Numbered from the stretch's first letter, positions 1 through 13,235 are shown. The stretch is DNA of 64,000 bases from Anaspis maculata (GCA_949128115.1 OX421964.1:34960177-35024176); one strand, 5' to 3'. The notes: a model not told the origin generated them from the letters alone. Made by a program: numbers and translations.

Positions 1-2556
1 CTGCTTTGATCGCTCATCTAAGCTGAAAGTGAGGCTGATACTAACTGCCTGCCCTACAATTAAAGTGGATCGGTTGAAATACGTGAGTCTTTTAATGAAA
101 ACATGAGATCAGTAGGTGTTGTATTGTGTAATCATCGATTCAATTATTGATTTCAGGTGAAGAATTACAATCCTATCCATCTGATATCGGATGCAAAAGA
201 TGTGGATGGAAAGCGAAAGATATCCGAAGTTGATCATGCCATCGAGTCGACTGCAACGGTATGTGGCCCCTCGTGTTCCTCAACACCACCTGGACAAGAA
301 GATAGTCAACGGACGAAAAAACTGAAGGGAACAATAAGCGATCTGGAGAAAAGAGATCGGTTGAAGAGTGAAAGGATTCGGAGGCTGCAGAAAGTTATAT
401 GGAAACAAAAGAGGCAGATTTCGTCGCTGAAGTCTTTGACCCTTCAGTTAAAGAAAAAGAATTTAATGTTGGAGGAGCACGAAAGTATTTTGATAGAACA
501 TTTTGGAGATAATCAATATATTATTGAAAGACTTTTCCAAAAAACACAGAAAAAAAAAGTGAAGAAGCAATTTGAACATGCTGCAAGGGCCTTTGCTGTG
601 ACTTTACACTTTTTTTCTCCAAAGGCATACAACTTTGTTCGATAGAAATTTCACAACAGTTTACCCCATCCAAAAACTCTATCGAAATGGTATTCGTCAG
701 TGGATGCCAAGCCAGGTTTCACTTCTGAAGCTCTCCACATTTTAAAATCCAAGGTAGCAAATTCTGAGAAAAACGCTTTGTTTCTTTCCCTTGTGTTCGA
801 TGAAATGGCTGTCAGGCAACATTTGGAATATAGTGGTGACAAATACTATGGCTATGTGGATTGTGGGAATGCACTGCATGGAGACTGTATGGAACTGGCA
901 AGAGAAGCGTTGGTATTCATGGTTGTATGTCTGAATGAAAGTTGGAAAATACCGATCGGATACTTCTTCACTGCAGGAATCACCAGTGAACAAAAGGCTT
1001 CTTTGACAAGACAAGCGTTAACATCACTAAAAAATATTGGAGTTGTTGTCACCAATATCACGTTTGATGGGTGCGCAGCTAACTTTAGCATGTGCAGTTT
1101 GCTGATGAACAGTCGATTTGATAAGACGAATATCAAAGCGGATTTCCTCTTTGATGACACCATGTACTTTCTTTTGCCTGATCCCGTTCATATGTTCAAA
1201 TTGATTAGAAACTGTTTCGGCGAAAAGAAAAAATTCATAGATATTAATGGAGATCTCGTCGATTTCGATTACTTGATAAAACTAAATGATCTGCAAGAAA
1301 AAGAAGGGCTGCACCTGGGCAATAAACTGAGAAAACAACATGTGCAGTTCTTCAAACAAAAGATGAAGGTGAAACTAGCAACACAGCTGTTGAGCAAATC
1401 TGTATCGGAGGCATTACTATACTGCAGAGACCAACTGGAACTGAAAGAATTCAAAAATTGCGGTCCAACTGCTGGTTTCATATCATTGATGAATGATGCC
1501 TTTGATGTGTTGAATTCTCATAAAGTTTCGGACCACGGTTTTAAACAGGCTGCATGTTCAAATAGTATAGGAAAAATCGAATCACTTTTTACAACTTTTC
1601 GTAACTATATTCTTAATTTGAAGTTTCCTGATAAAATTTTGGTATTGGATTCTCAGAGGAAATCGGGCTTTGTTGGTGTGTTGATGGGGTTTGCATCTGT
1701 ATTGGGTTTATACAAAGAGTATGTTGTCAAAGGAGCATTGAAATTCATTCCCACTTATAAGTTGAATCAAGACCATCTCGAGCTATTTTTTGGAGCTGTC
1801 AGATCTCAAGGGGGCTACAATAACAATCCAACATGTAGGCAGTTTACTGCAGCATATAAAAAAATATTGATACATGCTGAAGTGAGGGACGGAGGAGTTG
1901 GTAATTGTATACCCTTAGAGGAAATTAATATTCTCAATGTTACCTCTCGTCAAAAGCCTCCCGAACAAATTATAAACGAATCCATACCAAATCGCTCATA
2001 TACCGATGCAGACTCAGATGTAGATGATAATACTGTTTCCGATTTTTTAAATGATCACGATTATGCGTTCCATTTCAATTCTCTATCTCAATACTGTTTG
2101 GAGGTTATCACATATATTTCAGGCTTCGTGAGTTTCAAACTCGGACGTAAATTGCAATGCGAACATTGTATCTCTCAACTTTATGGTGATAGAGAAAACT
2201 TCTTGGAATCATTAATTCACCAAAAGTCAAGAGGAGGTTTGTCTTACCCAAGTACAGATGTCATAAGTATATGTACACAATGTGAACATTTTCTGAGAAT
2301 ACAACAAAATCAAAATAAGAAAATTAATAAACAAATTGTTTCTTCTCAAGTTTTGAAATATTTTGTGGGCAAGAACATTTTTTCAAATATGGTTATGCAT
2401 GACGTTACTGCTATTGAAAGCCATAGCGTATTATTGACGAAAAGTATTTGTAATTGTTACCTTAATACACGTATAAACTTTATTTGTAAAAATTCTCTTA
2501 CTGCAGATAAAGTAAGAAACATGTACACAAAACTTATTTTGTTCAAAGGACAATAA
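1..2556 (+). pseudogene. P-element (THAP9-like) transposase, one in-frame stop
   Basis: This encodes a cut-and-paste DNA transposase of the P-element superfamily. The end of a THAP zinc-finger exon lies at 2-82 (it reads ...LTACPTIK, matching the AVPT box that closes THAP domains). It is followed by GTGAGT at 83 and a 74-nt intron ending TTTCAG at 156. From 157 one frame runs to TAA at 2554-2556, broken only by TAG at 643-645. A lysine/arginine-rich coiled coil spans about 330-510. The RNase-H-like core shows FDEM (Asp at 799), TFDGCAAN (Asp at 1066) and QDHLE (Asp 1771, Glu 1780), equivalent to the known P-element catalytic acidic residues. Cysteine pairs near 2157 and 2274-2283 resemble the family's C-terminal zinc cluster. 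AATAAA overlaps the stop codon. The 5' end lies outside the window and I saw no terminal repeats. The single stop makes this a recent pseudogene or a sequencing error. Confidence 0.88.
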
Positions 2557-3627
2557 ATTATATGACTTCGTTTTCGCTCGCATTACTTACCTATTTTCCC
2601 ACTAAACATCCAAAAGCTTAATCCTTATTACCCTGTATAGTCCCTTTTTATAAAGACGGTACGGTACGCCACTGTTTAATATGACGTTTCAAGGTGACAG
2701 CCGGAAATAACAAGCCGCCATATGCAACCACCATTCTGGACCCACCATTATCTAGCAAATGCTCCTTCCTGTCATCTTTATATTCTAAGGTAGCTACTGA
2801 CTTCAAGCGTGGGAGCTTTAGGAACTAAATGTTATGTAGAATTCGTTATTACAACCGAAGTGGGATTGGTGGAAAGCATTGTGCTGTGCTACACGCGAGG
2901 GAGGGAGGCATTACATTCAGATGACTGAGGCGTAAAGCGTCAAAACGTAATGGGCTGTAATAAAGTTTTGGCATCACCATGGTTTGTAGGTACATACCTA
3001 TACATATTTCACAATCATGTAGTTTTCATTAGACAGCCATCTAGCATTCAAGAAGTGTGGAATTAATTTTTGAACGATTTTTGTCGTAACTTGCAGATTG
3101 ATCGTTCAGTTTTAGATAGCCAAGAGAGAGCTCATACAAAACGTCTCTAGTACGTACCTATGTACATGTTTTTTTTTTTCAAGTATCTAGTCCCCAATTT
3201 CGAGTCTTTCTTCGACACACATGGCGTCCATTCGATGTGCAATAAAAAGTTATTATTTCCTTGGCGTCTTCGGCACGTGCTTGCCTTGGTGCTTGCCTTC
3301 GCCATGACAGGCACAGGAAATACGCTTAGAATTTCTGGAGTGTGCACTGATGGAACTTAGCTCTGGCGCTGAAAGGCACACACCCGAATATACCCATTTA
3401 ATGAATATGTTGAACACGGAGGCTCTTATATTAAAAATGTGCGTCGCGAAGGGAAAAACGAAGAGAAAGTCTTTCGAAATTTTATTATAAGTAGGTATGC
3501 CTGCACCAGTTCAGGGGGAATAAGAAAAAGTCAGGTATACGCTGAGAGTAATCGATAGGAATAAAGTGACTCACCCAGAGGTCAGCTTTTTATCAATAGT
3601 AATATAACAAGTGCTTGGTGTTTTTTC
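2557..3627. other. Intergenic stretch, nothing recognised
   Basis: No open frame here resembles a known family on either strand. This may include the 3' end of the P element, but I could not identify its terminal inverted repeat because the other end is outside the window. The short overlapping frames at 3147-3360 read in both directions and look random. Confidence 0.6.
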
Positions 3628-3782
3628 AGTTAAATCGTTTTAACCCGAAAACAACTGTCAATCACGAGGAAAAAGTAGACCCGATATTATCTGACAAGTC
3701 GAGGGATTTTGTCCAAGATAATATCGGGTCTACTTTTCGAGTGATTGGTAGTTGTTTGAGGAATTTAAAACATTTAACTCGA
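3628..3782. repeat. Small palindromic repeat (hairpin)
   Basis: Two arms of about 65 bases face each other around a loop of about 25 bases. The innermost 20 or so bases of each arm (around GTAGACCCGATATTAT, near 3676 and again inverted near 3715) match perfectly, and the outer parts match with scattered changes. It looks like a fold-back MITE. No target duplication is clear. Confidence 0.7.
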
Positions 3783-6163
3783 ATAAAACACAAAGCCCGA
3801 GTTAAATTTTGCGGATTATCGCCCAAATAGACTACCAGAATAAATGGTAGTTCCAATGTATCATTGTATAGTAGAACTGTCAATTTCAAAGCATGCCTTG
3901 TTGAAAAAAAAATCAAATTCAAGAGAAGGGTAAAAATGTTTATTTTTTCTTCTTTCTAATAACTGAATATACTTGTGAAGCTCACTACTAAATCAAGCTA
4001 ATTCTGCTTGGCTAAATAATAACTATCTTGCCATGAGTTGTAGCTCACAACAGAGTAGTTTCACATGGACGGTAGACTGGTAGAGCTAAAAACTAAATGT
4101 CACTAACAGCTGTTGACAGCGCATGAAAGGAGAGTGCACAGTCGCGGATCAAGGAAAGGGCCTCGTTGCTGGAAACAATACTGAACCGAAGTCGAATAGG
4201 TTGTAAAATTGTATTTTAGTAAGTGGAAGACCCTTTAAACGCACCAGTACTAAAATTTCAGTCCAAACAAGTATAAATACAGTCGTTTCAATTACATATT
4301 ATTCGTGGGCCCAAAAATATTTCAATCCGGTGCTATTACCTAGTGTGCATTAATCACCTCCTAGTGTGCATTAATCGATAGCTTAAACCGAGTCACGTGG
4401 GTCTCATTCGGTTGTTCTGATTGGTTGAATTGGGTATGTGGGCGATAATCAAGACTATAATAGCAATAGCTCACAGGATTTGAAGATTTTGCACTCAAGC
4501 CTTTCCTTCAAAATTACTGGCTTGGGAGCTGTCTTGTCTCTGGAAGTAATTTTTCATAGGTTACCAATGATGAATCAATATTTCAGTTTTACCGTACAAG
4601 AAGTACATTAAATACCTTTAAGGCGTACCATTTGCGTCCGAAGAGTTAATGCGTACGCCATGGCATTTTGTACAGTTTCCATAACGATTTGCCGTGAGTT
4701 TCAGCTTCAAGACATGCTTCGCGACTCTCAATTTTCAATTTCAGGTGACTAAGCCGTCAATCATCGAGAGCACAATTTGCCAAAGTACGTGTCAAATTAC
4801 CGACAGAGCTATTAGCAATCCAACGGCAGTTCACAGATCAATAGAACAAATAACTTACTAAGAGATTTATGAAAACTGTAAGGACTAAAGTTGTAGGGAT
4901 TCAAATGATCTACAAGGCAGTCCCGGAAGGCATAAGTGTAACTTTCTCAGTCTAGCCATTAATCGCGTTCAAGGTTGCGCGCTAGGTCAGTAAACTGGAA
5001 AAATCCTCGGCGTGACATTCCGCTTTGATTGCTGTGAGTACCACAAGAGATATCGGAAAGTACCCATCTGCATGACTTTTGGGAGTAATCTCGAAATTTA
5101 TGATGAAAAGGGTTGGGGGGTGAAGGAGGGGGTTGATATTCTCCTCTCAAATTAATACAACTAGTGTCGCCTATTTTTCCCTTCAGAGTCGCTGAAGGCG
5201 GCACTCAGTTGTTTTTCCAATGTGGAGAGCAAGGCGTGGGTTCTTAAAGGTAACACAAAAACTGCCACAACTAAATTTATATTTCAAAGGCGCCAATCGG
5301 GCGTGTAGCTAGTTAGAATGGTTGGAATTGCTATATATTCCCGATTTTTGCACAATTCCCGTGTTGTGTGAAACACGGCCGGTAGCCTTCTCCCATAAGA
5401 ATCGTCCTTTATGATTAACCAGGCTATAGAATTATAAATGCTACAAAAAAGGGTAAGGCTGATGATGATCTTTTCTGGTTTAGGCGTAAAAGTCACGTTC
5501 AAATTTGCGCGATAATCCAGCTAATTGAGTTTGTTATTTTGAAAAACCTAGTGCGAAGATTCTAGACTCGATGAAAAAGATAATGCTACGAGCGGCGATT
5601 CCGTGCATTCTGGGAAACACGCGATCTTTCTAGATTCTTCCATCCATTAGGTCGCGGTGCAGATACAAGTGCAGAGTTCTGGACGTTTCCAGCATATACG
5701 TGATGGCTTGGTAATTGAAATCAGGGTCGATTTGTTACACGTAGAAAATTATTTTTCTACATCACTGGAAATATAACCACGTAGAATATGTAGAATATGT
5801 GGAATAATGTATATTACGTGGAAAACTCTAATTCACGTGATATAAGCTTTCAATGAAGTACATTCAGTTGAAGATTTGAAGTTGAGGATACATTTAGATC
5901 GTAAAGATGTAAGAAACTCTCACATGTGTATCACACTCAAGCTCAACGATGTTACATCCGATGAATATCGAGAATTTCTTGTATGTTGATTACCTTTTAT
6001 TGTACTTCGTGCAATAATTATTTCATTCAATTGAACTTTGTTTCCACTAAAACCCCTTGATTCACGAATATTCCGGAGTTAATTCTAAATTAAGTAAAGG
6101 TTAGAAAACACAAAACACGCAAATAATTGCGCCTCTTAGGATCATAGCGGACCCATCGCATTT
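3783..6163. other. Intergenic stretch with a short direct repeat
   Basis: No gene is supported. A 16-base direct repeat (CTAGTGTGCATTAATC) lies at 4340-4355 and 4361-4376. The stretch from about 5740 to 5840 is rich in variants of ACGTAGAATATGTA, which recur near 6460-6560 on the far side of the next palindrome. The two blocks may be the outer ends of one older element. Confidence 0.5.
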
Positions 6164-6432
6164 TCAATAAAACAAAGGTTTCGGACTACCACAACAACCA
6201 TGTGTTTCGTCCCTGCTGGGGGCTTATCAGTGCGGAGGCATCCAGTCTGACCAGGACTATTAGGAGTTTCCCTATGTGTACACCACAAGGATTTCTCTGA
6301 CTGCCACAGCACTATATGATACGACTGGATGCCTATGCACTGATGAGCCTCAAACAGGGGCGAAACAAGTGTCTGTGCAGTTTTGGTCTGATAGTCTGGT
6401 GTTGTGGTAGTCGAAGAGCTTTGTTTTATTGA
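6164..6432. repeat. 269-bp imperfect palindrome (fold-back MITE)
   Basis: The left arm begins TTCAATAAAACAAAG and the right arm ends CTTTGTTTTATTGAA. Inside, the GGACTACCACAAC and GGGGCTTATCAGTGC blocks recur inverted with changes. Related sequence (ACTACCTCAACACGGACC and GTTGGGGGCTCATCA) occurs as single arms near 20371-20440 and 27359-27430, so this is a dispersed family. Confidence 0.65.
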
Positions 6433-8462
6433 ATTAAATGTGTTTACCTACAAACAAATTTCCTACGTGTAGAATATGTAAAAAAAATTGGAAATCCAGT
6501 AACATATTCTACAGTAAAATATACACGTAGATTACACATTTTAGACGGTGTATATTCTACCGAACCAACTCTGGTTGAAATACATGGAACCTGTTTCAAC
6601 GCTCGATCAAGACACATCTGTCCATTTTGGTGGAGGTGCAGACATTCCGGAGCACACGGAAAGCAAGCGAAAGGTGTGTGATTATATTAGGAGTCATCTA
6701 GAATCCATATGCCGGATCACTATGGAAACTGCTGGAGAGTGCTTGACAATAATATGGCAATGTAGAAAATGAAAAAACAAAAAATGAGAGAAACCAAAGT
6801 TGAATTTCAGAATATCTAGAAAGGAACACGTGAAAAAATTAGAAAACCGAAAAATGATCATTTTCGCTGCAACCTTTCTTTTGATAAAAATGCTGAAATG
6901 AACGCAATCATTTTTAAAAGCCATTTAAACCGTTCGGTTTTTAGTAGTTTGATGAGAAAGTTAAGTCCTTCATTGTTGTCGCCTCCAAAAGAAAAGCAGC
7001 TTCAGGAAAACTACGTGGGACATGGTGACTGCACGGCAATCTATTATACGCTTGGAAGAAAAAACCCGGAAAAAGAAAAATAATGAAATTACCGGCGTAC
7101 ATCATTGAAAGTATTTCATTAAACGTGATATTCCCGCTTGGCGCGTTTTCCTTCGGAATAGAGCGAGTTTTTCAATCTGCTCTTGACGCCGACAAATTGT
7201 GTACACAACACAGCCAACACCACTTCCTATCGAAAAATTGGAGATACGCCGCGGCACAGACGTTATAGCAAAGTAATTTTTTGTTTGATGGGATTATCCG
7301 CAGCTTGCACGATTCCTGGCAAATCGAACTATACAGAGCAAACAGGACTCGCGTAAAAAATAAAGCGAAGGAAACCAAATCCAAATACTGGAAGCCAAAG
7401 AAATTTACTAAAATGGCATGGAGCCTTTGTTGATTACCAATAGTAAGCATAGGGATTTCTCCGTGGACCGTGTCTTATTAAGTTATCAATTTTGTTCTCT
7501 GAAAAAGCTGGTATAGGTAGGAACTGGAAGCTGATGGCGTAAATTATAACCCAGCCGAATTGAGACGATCAGTCTCTTTGCTACACATTACAAAAAATTT
7601 TTTATGGGAAACAGGTTTTCAAAATAGAAGAGATCATCCCTTTATAGTACGGGAAAAATAGTGAAAAAATTGGCAAAACCTCTGCAAAAATATGGACGTC
7701 CTTGAAATTTGATATTCTGTTCAGAACTGAATGCTCTGTCACCAATATGTTAGGTGACCAGCGCCTTTTGAAATTTTACTGGCCCGTTAAAACATTACAG
7801 AATAGACTCTCATACCCTATCATCAACCGTCCGCTTCGGTGCAGTTCAGTTCTATATAGTTACCACCCGAAGGAACCAAGGGATAAAAATTTTTGGTCGA
7901 AAACCTATGCCTCTGATAGAAATAAACTTGACGATTGACCATTTTTCGAAACAGATATCATATCCATCGTTATCTACATGTTTGTTTTTCTCAGCACGAT
8001 CGCAATACTCCTCACTTATTCATTAGTGGAAGGTTGGGAAAGTGAAAAATCGCCGTTTTCAATCAAACATGATTTAATTAGGTCGTACGCTTTGTCGCTT
8101 TGTCATGGTTTCATGATCTGTTCTGTCCGGCAGGATCCAGTTACACGCTAGAAGGCCGCGACATATTATTGATTGAACGAAAACCGAAAACATAACCAAT
8201 TAGCGGGCTGACGTTTAAAATGCTAATAAATTAACTTTGGTTCGTGTCGGGGTGGGATTTCATCGATGCGGGCCAATTCGTATCAAGGGAATGTTAATTA
8301 AAACAGGTACCCACATTGTAATGTTTTCGTTCAATTTTCGCTTCTTTATTTGTCTGTTTTTTGCCCTTCAGTTTACCATGTAGACCTAACACACCTATAG
8401 TTACAAAATACAAAAACACCTTCTTTGTTCTTCTGTAGGTATACAGAAGCTCACAAATCATT
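6433..8462. other. Intergenic stretch, nothing recognised
   Basis: No receptor exon or transposon domain could be read here. The short frames (for example 7172-7450 and 7702-7938) have no recognisable motif and overlap frames on the other strand. Confidence 0.55.
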
Positions 8463-8470
8463 ATGCAAAT
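8463..8470 (+). promoter_or_regulatory. Octamer ATGCAAAT upstream of Gr locus 1
   Basis: The perfect octamer starts 62 bases before the receptor start codon at 8525. The same octamer sits 61 and 64 bases before the starts of the two sister genes at 10394 and 13746. ATGCAAAT is the classical POU-domain binding site. In Drosophila the POU factors Acj6 and Pdm3 control chemoreceptor choice. A role here is inference from position and conservation. Confidence 0.45.
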
Positions 8471-8524
8471 TGCTTGTTGATTACCATTTGACCCAATAAA
8501 GTTCAAATGCTAGCTAGAATAAAC

Positions 8525-9008
8525 ATGTCGTCCGTTACAGTAATTTCACGGGTATATCCAGCTTGTAAATGTTTCGGTTTGACATCTTTCACAATAAGAA
8601 ACCAAAAGTTCACAGGAAACAACTGGGACAAAGCACTCAACATTGCCATAATAACGTTTGTTTTAATAGTTACAGGCAACATCATGTAATTCATGTATTG
8701 TCTCAATTATTATCCAGATTTGATAGGTTTCATAGCTGCCAACATAACAAACATTATTCTCCACATCCAGGTGCTGGTGGCGATGACTTCATTGAACTAT
8801 CACTCAACTACATTGGTTTCAATATTGCAAGAAATATGGGAATTGGAACGAAAAATCGTAGCGTTCACTGGCAGGGATACGAAACTCAAACTTAAGATTT
8901 ACTACTTCTACAGGTGCTCGATGATTTTTTGCACATTTGCCGGAACTTTGCCAATGATTTATAAAATAGGTGGACTAAAATGGTGGTGCTTCCTTCGATA
9001 CATGTTCT
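8525..9008 (+). pseudogene. Gustatory receptor pseudogene (Gr locus 1), truncated
   Basis: This is a sister of the intact receptors at 10394 and 13746. It opens MSSVTVISRVYPACKCFGLT and follows them through the first three or so membrane segments to WWCFLRYMF. An extra 9 bases around 8687-8695 bring in an in-frame TAA at 8687-8689; the same frame resumes directly after it. Similarity to the sisters stops at about 9008, and the second half of the first exon and all later exons are missing. The upstream octamer is retained. This is a dead member of the tandem set. Confidence 0.85.
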
Positions 9009-10332
9009 GTATCGACTATCAGACTACAACAACGCTCCACAAATGCCCCGTCACACCAGACAAACCAATAGCCAAAAGGATTCCTTACATAACGAAGTAT
9101 CTATAGAATGCCACCTCTTACAGAACTGCACCATGAGCAGGAACAGCAAGGGAGAAAATTCATGAGGAACAAGATGATATAATTTCCGCCAAAGTAATAA
9201 AAGGTTAGTGAATTCAACAAGGCAGATTTATACAAACAGGTGGAATCACCCCCTGGATACGAAAAGCGTGCGAGTCCCTCTTCTTCTGCCTGCTTTCATG
9301 TATAACTCGACCATGAAATGTGAATGAATCATAAGAAGTGCTGTTCTCTTCTTAGCGGCTGATAAGGCCAGCAGAGTTTCTTCTTGTCTTTTTGTTTGTA
9401 CATAACTTGTATACGTGCACGCACAATGAACTTTGAAGACTTATTGCTGGTCCATAACCATAGTGTTGTCGGCGCCTTTCATACAGCTTTGAATTTCCAG
9501 CTGTCACAAGATTAAATGAGCATCAATCATCACTTTTGTGGTAATTAAAGTCCGTCAACACCTGAGACAACATCTTTGTAATACATCAGTGCTGGTCCAC
9601 GGAAAAGCAACATTGTAGCAGCATAAGAAACAATACATGAAACTCCGGAATACACATGCAACAGTGTAACTACGAGACAACGTCGTGAGTGCGCAAAGTG
9701 CACACCCACTAGATTACGGCCTTTGCCATCAAAACTCAGATCATTCAGAGAGTAGGTAAATTACACAAAACTCCAAGCGGTGTCAAGCACCTGAACTACG
9801 AAGGGGAAAAAATTGCGAGCTACGCAAGCCCGATAAGAACAAAAGGCCAACAACTCGGCCAAAATTTCGCGCTAGGTACAATAATAATGCGGACGAAATG
9901 TGTATCAGAATATCATGCATGATTAGGTGGATGCGGGTGGAAGCCGAAATTGCCATACAATAATCAGTGAAAAACCCATCTTGGAACCGGTAGAAATAGT
10001 AGTATAGTATATTCCATTATTATAATACTATACATATACAAAATAGTATTTTTTTATTATACGCGAGTTTCAAAAGATGTAGTGTTGTTACATGACTGGC
10101 TTTAAGCAACGACAAGCCATGTTTCCATGGCCATGTTATAAATACGAAATCCGTGTTATAAGTCGGAATTTCGTATTATAAGTGGAAATTTTGCCGGGGT
10201 AAGAAGAATATTGGTGTAGTGCCCATTCTATGCCTTTGCCTTCGTATAAAGTGAATGACGAATGATAACCAATTAATTAAACACTCTTGATGTGAGTATC
10301 TGTATTGTAGACATAGGTGCGCACAAAACATT
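9009..10332. other. Spacer between Gr loci 1 and 2
   Basis: The 3' part of the neighbouring pseudogene has been replaced by unrelated sequence. No gene is recognised. From about 10130 there are AT-rich repeats of the type GTTATAAGTCGGAATTTCGT, which recur near 12720-12780, 13080 and 13440-13560, upstream of the next receptor. They belong to the duplicated upstream region. Confidence 0.5.
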
Positions 10333-10340
10333 ATGCAAAT
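10333..10340 (+). promoter_or_regulatory. Octamer ATGCAAAT upstream of Gr locus 2
   Basis: The perfect octamer lies 61 bases before the start codon at 10394, inside an upstream block that is conserved between loci 2 and 3 (from about 10260 and 13625 respectively). Confidence 0.45.
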
Positions 10341-10393
10341 TGTTTATGGTCCACGATTGGACCCACTAAAGCTGACGCTAACTAGTATCAAAC

Positions 10394-11589
10394 ATGTCGT
10401 CAGTAAGCATTATTTCACCAGTATATCTAGCTTGTAAATGTTTTGGTTTGACATCTTTCACGTTAAGGGTCAAAATGTTTACAAGAAACAGATGGGACAA
10501 GGCACTCAACATTACCATTGTAGCGTTTGTGTTGATTGTGACAGGCAACATTCCATATTGTCTCACTGATTATCCAGATCTGATAGGTTTCATAGCTGCC
10601 AACATAGCAAACATTACTTTCCAAATCCAGATTCTAGTGGCGATGACTGCATTGAACTACCACTCAACTACATTGGTTTCAATATTGCAAGAAATATTGG
10701 AATTGGAACGAAAAATTGCAGCGTTGCCTTGCACTTATACGAAATTCAAGCTTAAAATTTACTACTTATACAGATTCTCAATAATTTTTTACACATTTGC
10801 CCAAACTTTGCCTATGATTTATGCAATTGATGAACTCAACTGGTGGTGCTATCTGCGATACATGTACAACATTTTGATTGGCGCTTGTACTGAAGCTCTG
10901 GTGGTCACTTGTTTCGTACTTGCCAAAAATATTTTCTCTCGAGCGATCAAAAACGAATTTTTGACCCCACGAGAATTCAGCAGGATTTGTGGGGTTCACG
11001 GACGAATTAAATTTGGATTGAAGAAAGTTTTTCAACACCTTCTCTTGCTGAAACTGTTGTTTTTATATGTGGATTTTGTATCGGGTCTTTATTTTTTATA
11101 TTTGGTGATGATCGGGGGAGTCGATGAAGGTATACTAAAATTTCTCGGTGCCAATCTAATCTGGATGTGCAGCACAGTGATTGATTTGCTCATTGTCACG
11201 TATCCAACTGCAGATTTTTGCTCCGAAGTAAGAATGTCATTGATGTTTTGGTCTGAAACGCATCTCTAGTTCAAGCTCATTTCTAGTTGGATGCAGTCGT
11301 CGATTCTTTTGAGGATGCAAACTTAAAACACGATGAAAAACTTTTTTACTTGCAAGTTTGCTTGGTTCAACCAAAGTTTTATTTGTTGGGCTTCTTTCCT
11401 CTGGACACTACTACGGTTTACTCAGTAAGCTTTCAGTTTTGTTGCAAGATTTGCTTGAAATATGTTCCAGAATAATTGAAACAAAAATACTTTTCCATTT
11501 TGTAGGTAGCTGCTGGAACGGCAACATACCTGGTTTACCTTTTACAATTTCGCCAGTTGCAAGATTCTTCAATTCAAGTTAGGAAATAG
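10394..11589 (+). CDS. Gustatory receptor (7tm_7), intact, 351 aa
   Basis: The predicted product is an insect gustatory receptor, a seven-helix ligand-gated cation channel subunit of taste neurons; its ligand is unknown. Exons are 10394-11227 (278 codons, ends DFCSE before GTAAGA), 11287-11424 (46 codons, ends VYS before GTAAGC) and 11506-11589 (27 codons plus stop), all phase 0. Hydrophobic segments lie near residues 40-55, 63-86, 124-143, 155-178, 214-240 and 252-270, with the last helix in exon 3. Exon 3 carries the hallmark ATYLVYLLQF. Length is normal for the family. The start is chosen because MSSVSIIS aligns with both sister genes. The single frame running past the first splice site to 11269 is intron read-through. 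Its closest relative is the gene at 13746, about 3.35 kb downstream. Confidence 0.9.
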
Positions 11590-13106
11590 CCATTCTATTA
11601 TGAGTATTTATGGACTCGGAATTTTGTCCACAAATGCAATTTGGGCCCTGAATCAAGTTCGAACAATTTTGTGAAGAAGTCTAAAGTAGAAACAAAGAAC
11701 ATAAAGAACAAACATTGCATTATTGAAATTTTGAAACAGTCACCTTTTTATCTTCTGTTTGTTTCATTACGGAAACCTGACCAGAAATTGTAAAAACTCA
11801 AAGTCGCCAAAAATCTAAAAAGACAAACGAGGGCTAACTGGAATTCTGATAGTCATGAAAAAGCAAAGGGGGGTCAGGTAGGGCTTCAAACCAAACTTGC
11901 GGACACAAGGAGGCCCGACAGGACTCAGTTGTCACATGAAGACACATGAGGTGCTTATCACTAATGCTCTGTAAGCTACGGAAAGATGTAAGGGAGCTCA
12001 GCAGAGTTTCAAAAGACGTTAAGAAACAAGGGAGCCAATGGAGCAATGGATAACACAAAAAAGCAACCTTTATTCCAGGGGAAATCATTACCAAGAAAGT
12101 TCCATTACGGTGGAATTTATTTTGGAGAAATTCCTTCTAGGGAAAATTATTTCCAAGAAATAGGTTTCGGCGGAATCCACCTTTCCCATGGGAACATCAC
12201 GCATACCCTTGAGGGCTCAACTGGCGGTCTGTAGTAGCCAGGAAATGTGGATTCTTTCAAGGGAAATTCGTTTCTGTTACGAAGTTATAGGACCTTCGCA
12301 GGTCGATTTCTAGGAAAATTCTACCTTAGAAGTTGTAACTACGACTTATTTTTCTGTGATCGTGACTAACTTTGTGGGTGAAAACCCAAGAAAATCGCTA
12401 TTTTTCTAGAGCTGCTGCTCTTATCTCACTTTATGTGGCAGATATAGATCTGAAATTTGAATGAGCTTATAGCTTTGATAGCCAAATGCCATTCCATTGC
12501 CAATGAGTAGATATTGGTAGTCCTGGTATCCAGCCACTGGCGAATATAGCAATTATTCTGAATCCTGATTGAAAGTTCATTGCGCTTCCATCACACGTTA
12601 GCTTCCATCGTTCATACCTCCACGGGGGTGAAAAGTACCCTCATAAGAGCGTTTCAAGAACTTTTTAACGTTACGTCCCTGTGGCAACCACCCTTTGTCA
12701 TGAGTTCCGAGTCAAAACACGAAATTCTCACTTATAACACAGGAATCCAAGTTATAACTCGAAATTTCGACCAAACTTATCATTCCAGTTGAAACTTCTT
12801 CGACGAGGGGAATTTTCAGGCCCGTCCGGCGTTCAACCTTGGATCACAAAAATCTCTTCAGGAATTAATTCTTACGGAGTTTTAGTGACATTGGGCAAGG
12901 CGATGCAATGATGTGACACTGCATCAAAGCAGTTCCATGGTGAAAAGGGATGGGCCTCAGGCTTCGTAAACGGCACATTGTTGAGCATTAACGTGGAATT
13001 ACTTACTGCGGTCGACCTATTTTGAAATATCAACTAAAACTTGATGAATTTAAAAACTGAGCTTAGGTCAGTTCAGTCCAGTTATAAATCGAAATTCCGT
13101 GCTATA
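11590..13106. other. Spacer with a degenerate 62-bp direct repeat
   Basis: No gene is supported. Around 12064-12185 a unit of about 60 bases occurs twice in imperfect form (each copy has GGGAAA, a CCAAGAAA core and a CGGNGGAAT block). This makes the frame at 12046-12234 look repetitive and protein-like, but nothing else supports coding. Confidence 0.5.
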
Positions 13107-13235
13107 CGGGGTGTTTGTAAGAATCTGTGATCAGTGGCATGGGTCAGGCCGAAAAAACGCAGTAACAGAAGCAATTGTAGCGAACGAAAGCGGATTCCAA
13201 AGGCAATGCGATCACAGGCATTTATAAACACCCGG
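13107..13235. mobile_element. 129-bp MITE (copy A), CGGGGTGTTT family
   Basis: The element begins CGGGGTGTTT and ends AAACACCCGG, with TA on each side (13105-13106 and 13236-13237). A second copy with the same ends, the same internal GGGTCAGGCCGAAAAA and GATTCCAAAGGC blocks, and TA flanks lies at 46592-46722. It is a small non-autonomous DNA element that duplicates TA. Confidence 0.75.

Noticed and set aside
157..159. GTG at 157 as the transposase start codon
   Set aside because: It directly follows TTTCAG and the upstream THAP exon ends in GTGAGT, so this is an internal exon boundary.
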